Shown here in pieces: positions 1 through 9,059 of a stretch of DNA of 44,576 nt. Made by a program: the position numbers and the translations under genes. A model generated the notes under the pieces. The model was not told where the DNA came from. It searched no databases and worked only from the letters and a program-made list of their open reading frames with translations. This DNA comes from OFTM291 sp041741375 (GTDB taxonomy: Bacteria > Gemmatimonadota > Gemmatimonadetes > Gemmatimonadales > GWC2-71-9), in contig JBGSKF010000096.1 in assembly GCA_041741375.1 (NCBI GenBank), forward strand, positions 1 through 44,576, given 5' to 3'. Within the stretch, counting starts at the first letter, position 1. Each line of letters starts with the position of its first letter.

Positions 1-1505
1 TCGCCCGGCCGGTTGGCGCGGGAGTACACGTCCGCGAGCCACCGGCCGTCAGGGGACCAGACCACGCTGTGGCCGCCCGCGGAGGTGGTCAGCCGCTGGC
101 CGCGTCTCCCCTCCTCCACCGGAAGGAACCAGGCGTGCCGCTCATACACCGACCCCTCGGAGGTGTGCAGCGCGAAATGTGTCCGCGCCGGGGTGAGTTC
201 CGCGCTCAGAACCTCCCAGTCGCCCCGGGTGCGCTGCACCCGCCGGGTTCCATCCGCGGCCACGGTGTACAGATGGGCCCAGCCATCGGCCTCGGACACG
301 AACCAGATCCCGGCCTCACCGGGGAGCCACCCGCCACAGAACACGCAGGGTCCTCCGATCCAGGCCGAATCGGTCAGCTCGTCGATCACGCTCAGAACCG
401 CCGGCGACCCGGCCTGGACCCGGTGCAGACGGCGCGTGGTCCGGTCCGCCGACACGGTACGCAGCAGGGCCTCGGTGCCGGCCTCATTCCACCCGGCCGA
501 ACCCAGCGCGGCATAGTGGCCGGCGGAATCCCCGGGGATGGGACGGAGCCACTCCACCGTCCCGGTCGCCGTCTCGACCAGGCCCACCCGCTGGGTGGCC
601 TGGGCATCACCCACCTTGGGCCGGGCCGGGAGAGATCCGGTGTAGCCGGTGTCGGTCACGTAGTTGGGCACCACGGTCCCCGGGGAACCCACCGGGGGCC
701 GGGTCGTGATCACCAGCGCCCACCCACCGTTCGGAGAGGGGTCGAACCGGACGACACGCTCCCGGGGCTCGAGCCACACCGGACGGGGGCGGCGGGCCTG
801 GCGGGCCTCGCGGAGTTCTTTCGCCAGACTGTCCTGGATCTTCCGCTCCCGTACCGCGGCCAGGAGGAGGATCTCATCCCGGACCAGGGCACCCCTCTGC
901 CCGGTCGCCTTCGTCGGGTCGGGCGGCGCCGGTCCCGTCCGCAGATCCGTGAGCTGGGTCGTGGCCCCATCCCCGAGCGAGAGCCGGAAGAGATTGCCCG
1001 ACTCCTGGAAGAACACCGCGTCCCCCTCCGGGGTGATCCCCAGAGCGGTTTCCTGTGCCGTCGTGGCGGTCAACCGGCGGATGGTCCCTCCCGGGAGCGC
1101 CACGAGATGGAGATCCCCCTCCACCGACACCACCTTCCGGGTCCGCCGACGGTCGGTGAACCCCTCGGCGAGGGCCGGCTCCAGCGAGTCCGCCTCCGCC
1201 CGGGCAAGTTCCTCGGGGACCGCGCCGGCCCGGGCCCGAACCCGGAACGGGCGGAGCGGGGCATCCCAGGCGGTGCCGGGGGGAACCCACTCGAAGTGGA
1301 TCCAGGCACCATCGGGAGACCACCTCACGTTGGACGGCTCTCGTCCCACCAGTTCGGGACCGCGCATGATCCCGGCCACCGTCAGGTCCAGACGGGGGGC
1401 CACGGCGGGAGCCTGCGCGGCCAGTCCCGGGCCGAGGGCCGCCGGCAGGACGAGAAGGGTGACGGCCAGACCGCGGGGGCATGCGAGGCAAAGGGAACGG
1501 GTCAT
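1..1505 (-). CDS. S9-family (prolyl oligopeptidase/DPP-IV-like) secreted peptidase, N-terminal part
   Basis: The gene is cut by the left edge; 501 codons are visible. It begins with a Sec signal peptide (basic start, hydrophobic stretch around residues 13-24, then Ala-Gln), so the product is exported. The rest has beta-propeller-type repeats such as VRWSPDGAWIHF and VWSPDGRWLADVYS, as in the N-terminal propeller of S9B/S9C peptidases. The catalytic alpha/beta-hydrolase domain would lie beyond the window. The start is the ATG whose last bases overlap the pdxH stop (ATGA), so it is probably translationally coupled as last gene of the fahA unit. The family cleaves short peptides, often after proline; substrate here is unknown. 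A non-peptidase propeller protein cannot be excluded because the active site is not visible. Confidence 0.8.
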   Translation of the reverse strand, partial: MTRSLCLACPRGLAVTLLVLPAALGPGLAAQAPAVAPRLDLTVAGIMRGPELVGREPSNVRWSPDGAWIHFEWVPPGTAWDAPLRPFRVRARAGAVPEELARAEADSLEPALAEGFTDRRRTRKVVSVEGDLHLVALPGGTIRRLTATTAQETALGITPEGDAVFFQESGNLFRLSLGDGATTQLTDLRTGPAPPDPTKATGQRGALVRDEILLLAAVRERKIQDSLAKELREARQARRPRPVWLEPRERVVRFDPSPNGGWALVITTRPPVGSPGTVVPNYVTDTGYTGSLPARPKVGDAQATQRVGLVETATGTVEWLRPIPGDSAGHYAALGSAGWNEAGTEALLRTVSADRTTRRLHRVQAGSPAVLSVIDELTDSAWIGGPCVFCGGWLPGEAGIWFVSEADGWAHLYTVAADGTRRVQRTRGDWEVLSAELTPARTHFALHTSEGSVYERHAWFLPVEEGRRGQRLTTSAGGHSVVWSPDGRWLADVYSRANRPG

Positions 1506-2155
1506 GGCGAGAGTCGCTCCAGGGTCCAGTGGGTGCCGCCGACGCGGCGGTATCGAATGCGATCGTGCAGGCGGGCTTCCCTCCCCTGCCAGAACTCGAG
1601 CGTGTCCGGCGTGAGACGAAACCCGCCCCAGTGGGGCGGCCGGGGGACGTCCCGTCCGGCAAACCGCTCCGTGGCGGACCGCACCCGGTCCTCGAGGGTC
1701 GCCCGATCCGGGAGCACCGTGCTCTGTTCTGAGGACCAGGCGCCCACCTGGCTCTCCCGGGGCCGGGTGGCGAAATAGGCGTCACTCTCCGTCGGCGCGA
1801 TCCGGGCCACCCTCCCCCGGACGCGCACCTGCCGGCTGAGCGCAGGCCAGTGGAAGCAGAGAGCCGCCACCGGATGGGCCCCGAGATCCCGCGCCTTGGC
1901 GCTCCGGTAATCGGTGAAGAAAACGAACCCCTCGGGGTCGAGCCCCTTGAGCAGCACCACGCGCGCGTCGGGAAGACCGTTCTCATCCACGGTGGCCAGC
2001 ACGCAGGCATTGGCGTCGAGTTCCGAGGTGACCGCCACGTCGCCGTACCAGCGCGCGAACTGAACCCGCGGGTCCGGTGCCACTGTGCCCTCGTCGAGCG
2101 TCCCACCGCTGTATTCCCGGCGCTGGCCCGCCAGGTTGAGATCCGGTTCCGTCAT
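1502..2155 (-). CDS. pdxH: pyridoxamine 5'-phosphate oxidase
   Basis: Cytosolic FMN enzyme of vitamin B6 metabolism that oxidises pyridoxamine- or pyridoxine-5'-phosphate to PLP. The 217-residue length is normal for PdxH. The FMN/substrate landmarks are present: DARVVLLKGLDPEGFVFFT near residues 63-81, YRSAKARDL, the REsQVGAWSS stretch and a C-terminal RLSP ending typical of the family. Its ATG overlaps the fahA stop (ATGA) and its own TGA overlaps the next start, so it sits inside a coupled series. PLP is used by aminotransferases of tyrosine breakdown, which may explain pairing with fumarylacetoacetase (inference). Confidence 0.95.
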   Translation of the reverse strand: MTEPDLNLAGQRREYSGGTLDEGTVAPDPRVQFARWYGDVAVTSELDANACVLATVDENGLPDARVVLLKGLDPEGFVFFTDYRSAKARDLGAHPVAALCFHWPALSRQVRVRGRVARIAPTESDAYFATRPRESQVGAWSSEQSTVLPDRATLEDRVRSATERFAGRDVPRPPHWGGFRLTPDTLEFWQGREARLHDRIRYRRVGGTHWTLERLSP

Positions 2156-3498
2156 GCCATGCTCTCCTGAGTGTCATCCATTCCGATGGGCGCCGGCAGC
2201 ACCGCCCCGACGCAGCTCCCGAACCCGATCCGGATCGCTCCTCCTGTCCCCCTCGCCGGTTCGCACCAGGCCCGCATCGTCACCCGGTCCCCGTCCTCCA
2301 GAAAGGTACGCTGCTCACCACCGGGCAACATCAACGGTTCGCTGCCGCGCCAGGTGCGCTCGAGGAGACAGCCCCGGCTCTCCGGCTCGGGACCCGACAC
2401 CGTGCCGCTCGCCAGCAGATCGCCGGGGCGGAGATTGCATCCGTTGCTCGCGTGGTGGGCCACCATCTGGGCCAGAGTCCACCCCATCTCCCGGAATGAC
2501 CCGAGACTCACCCGGAAGGCGGGATCTTTCGCCTCCCGCATCCGGACCGTTTCGAGCAGCACCTCGAGAGTGAGGTCGAACCCGCCGGCAGCCTGGTCGG
2601 ACGGATCCACCAGATGCGGCAGCAGGGGCGGGTCGTCGGGAGCCCGCGCCGCCACCGGAATGCGCCAGGGGGCAAGGGCCTCTGTGGTGACGATCCAGGG
2701 GGAGAGGGTGGTCGCGAAGCTCTTGGCCAGGAACGGACCGAGCGGCTGGTACTCCCACTTCTGGATGTCCCGTGCGGACCAGTCGTTCACCAGGCAGAGC
2801 CCGAAGATGCGCTCTCCCGCCCGGGCGATCGGGACCGGCGTCCCCAGAGGATTGGCCCCGCCGAGGAGCGCTCCCACCTCGCACTCATAGTCCAGCAGGC
2901 GGCTCGGACCGAACACCGGCACCCCCGGGGATTCCTCCCTCTGACCCGACGGTCGCCGCACCGATGTTCCGCTCGGCACCAGCGAGCTGGCCCGCCCATG
3001 ATATCCGACCGGCAGGTGAAGCCAGTTGGGGAGCAGCGGCGCGTCGGGGCGGAACATCCGGCCGACGTTCGTGGCATGGTGACGCGAGGCGTAGAAGTCG
3101 GTATAGTCGCCGATGGTGCACGGGAGAGCGGGAGTGACCTCCTCCATGCGAAACAATGCTCCGTCAGGCACGCCGGGATTCTCCGGCGCAGCCAACAGGT
3201 CGAAGAGCGCGCGCCGGAGCCGGGACCACGCGGCGGGATCCGCCGCCAGCAGGGGGTCGAGCCGCGCGGCGAGGAGCAGGCGCCGGTCATCCTCGGGGAG
3301 GTCGAGCATCGGAGCCACCGTCGCCACATCGAGCACCACGTCGCCGATCGCGACTCCGAGGCGCTCGTCCCCCTGCTCGGATCGGACCACACCCCACGGA
3401 AGGTTCTGCACGGGAAAATCGTGGTCCGGACGGTTGGCCGAGGGGATCCAGGACCGGCGGGTGGGGTCGTGGGTGACGTTCAGGACGGGAAGGGTCAT
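2152..3498 (-). CDS. fahA: fumarylacetoacetase
   Basis: Hydrolyses 4-fumarylacetoacetate to fumarate and acetoacetate, the last step of tyrosine/homogentisate degradation. The 448-residue protein has an N-terminal SH3-like domain and the FAH catalytic fold: YTDFYASRHHATNVGRMFR (catalytic His and metal-site region), the EVGALLGG acidic metal site, VNDWSARDIQKWEYQPLGPF, and GSGTVSGPEPES-like C-terminal motif. The start chosen is the ATG at 3498, which overlaps the TGA of the preceding gene (ATGA), rather than an in-frame codon 15 residues earlier that lies inside that gene. No homogentisate dioxygenase is in the window. Confidence 0.96.
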   Translation of the reverse strand: MTLPVLNVTHDPTRRSWIPSANRPDHDFPVQNLPWGVVRSEQGDERLGVAIGDVVLDVATVAPMLDLPEDDRRLLLAARLDPLLAADPAAWSRLRRALFDLLAAPENPGVPDGALFRMEEVTPALPCTIGDYTDFYASRHHATNVGRMFRPDAPLLPNWLHLPVGYHGRASSLVPSGTSVRRPSGQREESPGVPVFGPSRLLDYECEVGALLGGANPLGTPVPIARAGERIFGLCLVNDWSARDIQKWEYQPLGPFLAKSFATTLSPWIVTTEALAPWRIPVAARAPDDPPLLPHLVDPSDQAAGGFDLTLEVLLETVRMREAKDPAFRVSLGSFREMGWTLAQMVAHHASNGCNLRPGDLLASGTVSGPEPESRGCLLERTWRGSEPLMLPGGEQRTFLEDGDRVTMRAWCEPARGTGGAIRIGFGSCVGAVLPAPIGMDDTQESMA

Positions 3499-4376
3499 CG
3501 GGCAAGCTCCGCGAGCGCCTCGACGGGCTCGAGAAAGGAACACGATCCGAAGGAGTGCAGACTGTGGTCGCGGGCCCGGCTCAATGCCGTGGCTTCGAGC
3601 CGCCGCCCGCGCCAGGCGAGGTGGGGTCCATCGATCTGGAACGCCCCCGGGTCGGTCTCCTCCAGGGCCTCACGCGCGGTGGCGTCGGTGGCCCCTTCGT
3701 GCAGCAGGGCCGTCGCCGCGATCAGGTTGAGGAATCCGTGCATGACGGCGGTCGGGGAGTCAGGAGCATAGGTCAGAGGATAGGTCCCCCGCACCGGATG
3801 ATGAAGCCCCGCGGTGGCCTTGAACGGAACGCCCCGGGTCACGGCGGCACGGAGGAACCGGAGAACCAAGGAAGGATCGGGAATCCCCTCCGCCATCACC
3901 GACCCGGTGCGGATCTTGGGGCATGCACCGGCCCGCTGGATCGCCGTGAGCCACTCGTCCGGGGCCTCGCCGAGGGGGACCTCAACGTACCGGAAAGCGA
4001 CCTTGGGGAGCCAACCCAGAGTCTCCTCGACCTGTCCCGCCGTGGCTGGCGCGCACTCGACGGTGTCGATCTCGACCCGGCCCGCCAGATCGGACCGAAG
4101 CGCCTCGATCACGACGCTGTTCTCAGTTTCCCCCGAACCGGCCACGATACCCAGACGCCACGGGACGGACTCGGGGGAGGGGGACACGGACGCGAAGGCA
4201 TCGCGAAACGCATCCGCGTGGGCGTAGCCCAGGATGAACCGCCCCAGCATCCAGGAATCGGGCCCCCGGCGGTAGCAGTCGTAGTTCTCGACAGCGTCGG
4301 CCACGGGGAGCGCCGCAGGGGGGAAGAGCCCGGCATAGTCGATGAGAGAGGTGAGAAACGCGGTGGAGGGCGTCAT
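3495..4376 (-). CDS. uncharacterised conserved protein coupled to fumarylacetoacetase
   Basis: A 293-residue soluble protein with no signal peptide or membrane segment. I do not recognise a characterised family. Visible motifs are LIDYAGLFPPAAL near the N-terminus, a KIRTG segment at 154-158, FKATAGLHHPVRG at 185-197 and a C-terminal SFGSCSF near residue 280. The alternating hydrophobic strands (VEIDTVE, VAFRYVEVP, ACPKIRTG, VPFKATAG) with conserved charged residues suggest a TIM-barrel-like fold (inference). Its TGA overlaps the fahA ATG, implying a linked role in aromatic amino-acid breakdown. A run of eight G on the coding strand lies just upstream of its start (4393-4400). Confidence 0.85.
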   Translation of the reverse strand: MTPSTAFLTSLIDYAGLFPPAALPVADAVENYDCYRRGPDSWMLGRFILGYAHADAFRDAFASVSPSPESVPWRLGIVAGSGETENSVVIEALRSDLAGRVEIDTVECAPATAGQVEETLGWLPKVAFRYVEVPLGEAPDEWLTAIQRAGACPKIRTGSVMAEGIPDPSLVLRFLRAAVTRGVPFKATAGLHHPVRGTYPLTYAPDSPTAVMHGFLNLIAATALLHEGATDATAREALEETDPGAFQIDGPHLAWRGRRLEATALSRARDHSLHSFGSCSFLEPVEALAELAR

Positions 4377-4493
4377 GAGGCCAAGTATCTCTCCCCCCCC
4401 GCCCTGGCGGCAACCCGCCCGCGGGGGAGCGGGGTCTCAGAGTGCTGGCAGAACGTCGGGCCTTTCGCCGTGGTGATGCCCTTGCTCGGGATT

Positions 4494-4580
4494 CGTCATC
4501 GCGAGGACCCCGGAGGGGTCCGTGGCGATCTCGTGAGCAGATGTCGGCGATGTGAGCGATGGATGGCCTTCATGCCGGAT
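4494..4580 (+). repeat. dispersed palindromic repeat, copy A
   Basis: Begins TCATCGCGAG and contains a perfect 7-bp hairpin GGACCCC-GGA-GGGGTCC at 4505-4521, followed by GGCGATCTCGTGAGCAGATG and a further about 40 bp. The whole stretch is closely matched at 7763-7850, and its core occurs inverted at 41683-41722. It resembles REP/MITE-like intergenic palindromes of the TCATCGCGAG...GCGATCTC type seen in many genomes. Confidence 0.75.
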
Positions 4581-4665
4581 CCCCGGGGCTTTCGCCGCGG
4601 GCTCGGCCATGCGGCCGTTCGCACGGCGGGGTGCCCTTCGCGGTTCCGCGTGGCGCGACCACTGG

Positions 4666-4690
4666 GTGACTGCCCTTCAGGGCAGGTCAC
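4666..4690. terminator. hairpin downstream of the CarboxypepD-reg gene
   Basis: GTGACTGCCC and GGGCAGGTCAC can pair with one bulged base around a short TTCA loop. It lies about 145 nt after the stop of the minus-strand gene ending at 4834. There is no clear T tract, so termination is a guess. Confidence 0.3.
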
Positions 4691-4750
4691 GCGCGCGTGC
4701 ATCGCGTTGGCTTCGGCCACCGTGAACGCGCGAAGGCACCAGCCCCTCCT

Positions 4751-4836
4751 CTCACTCCTCACTTCTCACTCCTCACTTCTCGTTTCCCGGGGGGTAAGGG
4801 CCCTTCTCACTCCTCTCTCTTCTCCCCTCACTCCTA
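4751..4836 (-). repeat. heptamer-period repeat (sense GAGTGAG/AAGTGAG) at a gene end
   Basis: On the plus strand units CTCACTC and CTCACTT alternate with 7-nt period from 4751, with more degenerate copies up to 4836. Read in the sense of the minus-strand gene that ends here, the units are purine-rich and carry TGA. That gene's own stop TAG lies at the start of the tract. Confidence 0.75.
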
Positions 4837-6774
4837 CCTCGTCCAGATCGCCAGTACCCCGCAGGCCGAACCGGTCGCGTTGAGTTCCGGCGGGATCTCC
4901 GCGGCCGACCGATAGAACTCCATCGCCGCGATCTGGTCAACCGGGATGTCATCGAGATTGAACGGGAGCCAGGCCGAAGAGAGGCGTGCCCCGTCAAGAT
5001 ACACCTCGGTGTAGCAGGCCTGGGGTATCGTGGGATCCATGTCCGTCCGTTTCCCCCCACCCCTTCCCGCAACGAGGGACCGCCTTCCCCGTACCCGGAT
5101 AATTTTGGCCCCGGGGACCAGTTGCAGCAGTTCCGGCAGCCGCTGGTACTCCTTCGTCCTCAGCAGGGAATCGTCCCAGAACTTCCCTCCCACGTTGTAT
5201 TCCCGCCGCCGGGCCCACTCCCGAAGCTTCACGGGCACCTCCGCCGGACCCCGCACCCGGGTCTCCACCTCCGGCAGCACGAACGCCTCGGCCTGGAGCC
5301 GCATGTCGACCCGGCTCGTGTCCTGCCGGAAGTCCCGGAAGGTATGGGTCGGCTGGTAGCCGAGCCGGCGGAAGATCACTTCGAACCGGCCCTCGGGCAC
5401 TCCGGTGACCCGGTACCGCCCCCCACTGTCGGTGGTGGCCAGGCGTCCCGCGTCCACAACAATGACCTGCACATCCGTCCCCGCCGAGTCGATCACCCGT
5501 CCCTGCAGCACCCCCGCCGGAGCCGATGCCCGGCGAGTCGCTGGAACCGGCCGGTATGCCACGCGCACCGGCACCGGGGATTCCGCCACCTCGGCGTGTA
5601 CCGGGGGAGCTGCCACGGAGCCGGCGTGCACCCGGACCCGGGCCCCGACCGGAACTCCGCACACCGCCACCAACCCGTCCGAGCTGCTCATGCCATCGAT
5701 CCGCACCACTGGCCGCACCACGCTGAGTTGCCGGTCATTGGCCAGTCGCACCGACTGGACCTCCGGGTCTCCCACCAGGACCACCACGGGGACATCCGGC
5801 GCGACAGCGGCCGAATCCGCATGTTCCACCCGGACCACGACGGCCCCCAGGCCGCCCCCCACATCGGCACTGGAGCGGCAGAGCTGCGGCCTGCCGACCA
5901 CTGGTCCCGCGAGTCTCTCGCCCCCCACGGTGGACGCGCCGGGCAGCGGGGGATCTCCACCCACCACCCACCCGGTTCCCCCCTCCAGGGTCCAGCCCAC
6001 GAGACCAATCGTCTGGGCCTGCCGAAAGCCGGACGTCTCGCGAATCACGGCTCGAAGGTTGCTCCGGTCGCTGATCCTGCCATCATCCTCCTGGACACCG
6101 TAGACCGGCGTCTGCAGGGACCACTCCCGCACGATCCATCCGACCCCCGGTACCGGGGCAAAGGCGACCCGCCCCCCGAATGCCGGATTGCCCCGGAACT
6201 CCGGCGGGAGATTCACATACTGATACGTTATCTCCGCCAGCTCCGCTCCCCTCCGCCGTACCCACAAGGTCCCCCTGATCCCGGGCACTTTTCTCCCCGC
6301 CAGTGGTGTGAACTGGAGCCCGACCAGCCCTTCGGTTCGACGCGCCTCCACGTCCAGGCGAAAACAGTGCGTTTCGAGAAACAGATCCTCCAGCAGCACC
6401 CGTGCGTCCGGCGCGTAGAACGTGGTCAGCGAGTCCCCCAGTTCGATGTAGCCGCGGTCCCGGAGAACGTCGGGCGGGGCGCTCACGAAGGAGGGTCCCC
6501 GGGCGTATTCCACCAGATTGCTCTGCTCCCCGCGTTCGCGCTGGCCCTGATCCAGCCGGCGCACCCACCGCCACCGCCGCAGCATGGGTTGGACCGACTC
6601 CTCCGTCAGCACCGTGGCCGTCAGCGCTTTGCGCGCTTCCTCCCAGACCGCCACCAGGTCGGCCCCGCCCACTCCCCCGGCGGCACAGGCCACCTCCCGC
6701 GAGGCCACGTTCATCTCGGGAAGGAGGAACGGCGTGGCCTCCATCGCCAGGCGGTGGAGGATCGTGTCGGACAC
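4834..6774 (-). CDS. CarboxypepD-reg domain protein with TonB-plug-like C-terminus
   Basis: 646 codons from a GTG start. Residues 423-505 form a carboxypeptidase-regulatory-like beta domain (GRVIDSAG, DSGGRYRVTGVPEG, IFRRLGYQP). The last 65 residues (ACYTEVYLDGARL, IPVDQIAAMEFYRS, CGVLAIWTR) resemble the plug end of TonB-dependent receptors, but no beta-barrel follows. Such plug-only proteins are common in Gemmatimonadota-like genomes. Family members usually begin with a signal peptide and an N-terminal CarboxypepD domain before the VWEEARKAL segment. Here the frame is closed by TGA only 46 bp upstream and no signal peptide is visible, so the 5' end may be truncated. The role, presumably at the outer membrane or periplasm, is unknown. 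Confidence 0.75.
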   Translation of the reverse strand: MSDTILHRLAMEATPFLLPEMNVASREVACAAGGVGGADLVAVWEEARKALTATVLTEESVQPMLRRWRWVRRLDQGQRERGEQSNLVEYARGPSFVSAPPDVLRDRGYIELGDSLTTFYAPDARVLLEDLFLETHCFRLDVEARRTEGLVGLQFTPLAGRKVPGIRGTLWVRRRGAELAEITYQYVNLPPEFRGNPAFGGRVAFAPVPGVGWIVREWSLQTPVYGVQEDDGRISDRSNLRAVIRETSGFRQAQTIGLVGWTLEGGTGWVVGGDPPLPGASTVGGERLAGPVVGRPQLCRSSADVGGGLGAVVVRVEHADSAAVAPDVPVVVLVGDPEVQSVRLANDRQLSVVRPVVRIDGMSSSDGLVAVCGVPVGARVRVHAGSVAAPPVHAEVAESPVPVRVAYRPVPATRRASAPAGVLQGRVIDSAGTDVQVIVVDAGRLATTDSGGRYRVTGVPEGRFEVIFRRLGYQPTHTFRDFRQDTSRVDMRLQAEAFVLPEVETRVRGPAEVPVKLREWARRREYNVGGKFWDDSLLRTKEYQRLPELLQLVPGAKIIRVRGRRSLVAGRGGGKRTDMDPTIPQACYTEVYLDGARLSSAWLPFNLDDIPVDQIAAMEFYRSAAEIPPELNATGSACGVLAIWTR

Positions 6775-7127
6775 CGTCTCGATGGGATCGACGAACCCGC
6801 CCTTCCTCTCTATAACGTATCACGCCCCCGATTCTCCCTACACGACCGTCGCATTCCACTCCCACGGCCCCTTTCCGGCAGGCCTCGCAACCCAACCCAG
6901 GCGGGCCATCGATGGGACTGGCCATCTCCCCAGAACCACCACGGCGGTGGGCTCCTTACCTCAGGCATCCCTCGCCGAGAGAGTCACGCGGCCCCGGGCC
7001 GGGGAAGAGAGGAGCGCCATGACAGGCAGCAGGGGCAGGAGCGGATCTCGCCACGATCGCCGGAGCCGTGACGGGCAGGTGACACTCCTTGGCGGACCCA
7101 GGTGGCACAGTATGCCGGGAGGCCCCG
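6775..7127. other. divergent intergenic region of 353 bp
   Basis: Lies between the minus-strand CarboxypepD-reg gene and the plus-strand sigma-factor remnant. The minus strand has TACGTTATAG near 6812-6821, which could be a -10 region, followed by AGAGGAAGG. I looked for the missing N-terminal domain of the CarboxypepD-reg protein in the other frames and did not find it. No supported gene. Confidence 0.5.
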
Positions 7128-7703
<576 letters not shown>

Positions 7704-7762
7704 CGCCACCCGCTCCCCTGCCGCGTGAGATCGTCCACGATCCCGCGAGATCTTCCCCGCCC

Positions 7763-7850
7763 CTCATCGCGAGGACCCCGGAGGGGTTCGCGGCGATCCC
7801 GTGAGCAGATGTCGGTTATGTCAGCGATGGTTGGCGTTCATGCCGGAATG
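7763..7850 (+). repeat. dispersed palindromic repeat, copy B
   Basis: Direct-orientation copy of the element at 4494-4580. It shares TCATCGCGAGGACCCCGGAG, then GGCGATC..CGTGAGCAGATG, AGCGATGG and TTCATGCCGGA, with scattered substitutions. The internal hairpin has one mismatch (GGACCCC/GGGGTTC). Confidence 0.75.
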
Positions 7851-7980
7851 CCGGGTGGCGTGAGCCACCTCCCGCAGCCGAGCAAGGGGCGTGAGCCCCG
7901 GGATACCACGATCCAAAGCCGTTTCAGCAGATGTCCGGCACCCGCCACACTAAAGGACGAACATGGGATATCGGAGTGGG

Positions 7981-8003
7981 CCCCGGCGTCCGCCGGGGTG
8001 ACG
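7981..8003 (+). repeat. CCCCGGCG hairpin repeat, copy 1
   Basis: CCCCGGCGTCCGCCGGGG followed by TGACG; an 8-bp perfect stem around a 2-nt TC loop. An identical copy lies at 18156-18178. Confidence 0.75.
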
Positions 8004-8105
8004 CTCCTTGTCATTGCCGCCTGGCGGTGTGCTCCCCTCTCCCGGCGCCCTCTCTCTCCTCACTCCTCTCCACTCACTTCTCCAGCGGGGGGTGAGGACC
8101 TTCGA

Positions 8106-8140
8106 ACTTCACACTTCACACTTCATACTTCAAACTTCAT
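8106..8140 (-). repeat. heptamer array (sense TGAAGTG) at the HDOD gene end
   Basis: Five 7-nt units on the plus strand: ACTTCAC twice, ACTTCAT, ACTTCAA, ACTTCAT. In the sense of the HDOD gene they read TGAAGTN. The last codons and the TGA stop (8130-8132) of that gene lie inside the array. Confidence 0.85.
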
Positions 8141-9059
8141 GCAGCACCTCACGCGCGGTTTCCCCCACCCGCCCGATCTCCTCCAGGAGGGACCGCTCCT
8201 CATTCGCGGGGATGCCCAACACCTCCAACACCGCCCCCGGCCGGACATGGGCCAGACCCTCGTGGGGAAGATCGAGCCCGGCGGCGCTGCACAGCGCCTC
8301 CGCGGCCCAGACCACCTGCACCACCGGAAGATGCGCCGCGGGTCCCATCGCCGGATGGTGATGGAAGGTGACCGCATCCACGATGGGGCGCGGAAAGGCC
8401 CAGCGACCGAGGAGCAACCCTCCGATCTCACCATGATCGAGCCCGAGCCGGGCCTCCTCCACCTGCCACGCCGGTTCGGGACCGGCCGACACCTCCCGGG
8501 CGATGTCGCCGAAGAGACCGGGAAAATGGTGGGCCAGCACGAGATGCCCGACATCGTGCAGCAGCCCCGCGACGTAGACGTCCACCCCCAGCATCGCGGC
8601 AGGAGAGAGCTCCTGAGCCAGCCGTTCGGCCACCATCCCCACCGCGATCGAGTGCTCCCAGAACCGTTGATAGTCCAGCCCCCCATCCCGACCCTCGAAG
8701 GCCCGCACCACGCCGAGCGCGATGCACACCGAGCGCACCTGATCCACCCCCAGGCTCCCGACCGCCTCGGCGATGCTGCCGGCCGCCGTCCCCCCCTGCG
8801 ACAAGCGGACCGCGTTGGCCGCCGCGAGGGTCCGGCTCGCCAGGGCCGGGTCCCGCTCGATGATGCGGACAACCGACGCCTCGGTGGTAACGGTGCATTC
8901 CAGCGCCTGGTGCAGCTGGAAGACAGCCACCGGAAGCGTGGGCAGCGGCGCATCCGTGCGCAGCAGATCCTGCAGTCCCCGGAAGAAGTTGTCCTGGCAG
9001 ACGGGGCCCGGCTCGATCAGGTGAGGCGACCCGCCACCGATCATCGAGCGCAGGGTCAC
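8130..9059 (-). CDS. HDOD-domain protein
   Basis: 309 residues, cytosolic. The HDOD domain (about residues 25-230) is a degenerate HD-phosphohydrolase-like fold used in bacterial signalling. Visible are LPTLPVAVFQLHQALE, the repeated helix pattern SIAEAVGSLGVDQVRSVCIALG, and HDVGHLVLAHHFPG, which keeps an HD pair. The start is GTG 9059, which overlaps the TGA of the FliA-like sigma gene (GTGA), so the two are coupled; the longer in-frame extension falls inside that gene and is a shadow. HDOD proteins often accompany motility or second-messenger circuits; the target here is unknown. Confidence 0.88.
   Translation of the reverse strand: MTLRSMIGGGSPHLIEPGPVCQDNFFRGLQDLLRTDAPLPTLPVAVFQLHQALECTVTTEASVVRIIERDPALASRTLAAANAVRLSQGGTAAGSIAEAVGSLGVDQVRSVCIALGVVRAFEGRDGGLDYQRFWEHSIAVGMVAERLAQELSPAAMLGVDVYVAGLLHDVGHLVLAHHFPGLFGDIAREVSAGPEPAWQVEEARLGLDHGEIGGLLLGRWAFPRPIVDAVTFHHHPAMGPAAHLPVVQVVWAAEALCSAAGLDLPHEGLAHVRPGAVLEVLGIPANEERSLLEEIGRVGETAREVLHEV

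Larger units (their letters stand above)
4377..4833. other. intergenic region of 457 bp, no gene
   Basis: Non-coding. It holds the 5' leader of the fahA unit with a C8 homopolymer at 4393-4400, a dispersed palindromic repeat (4494-4580), a hairpin (4666-4690) and heptamer-period repeats (4751-4836). No convincing ORF with a ribosome binding site was found. Confidence 0.7.
7704..8129. other. repeat-rich intergenic region, no gene
   Basis: About 425 bp between the sigma-factor remnant and the HDOD gene. It carries the second copy of the dispersed palindrome (7763-7850), a CCCCGGCG hairpin repeat (7981-8003), degenerate GAGTGAG-sense repeats (about 8055-8090) and the start of a TGAAGTG-sense array. 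No supported ORF. Confidence 0.6.

Noticed and set aside
69..1778. 569-codon plus-strand ORF
   Set aside because: Shadow opposite the S9 peptidase and pdxH; Pro/Arg/Gly-rich with no motif, produced by high GC at third positions.
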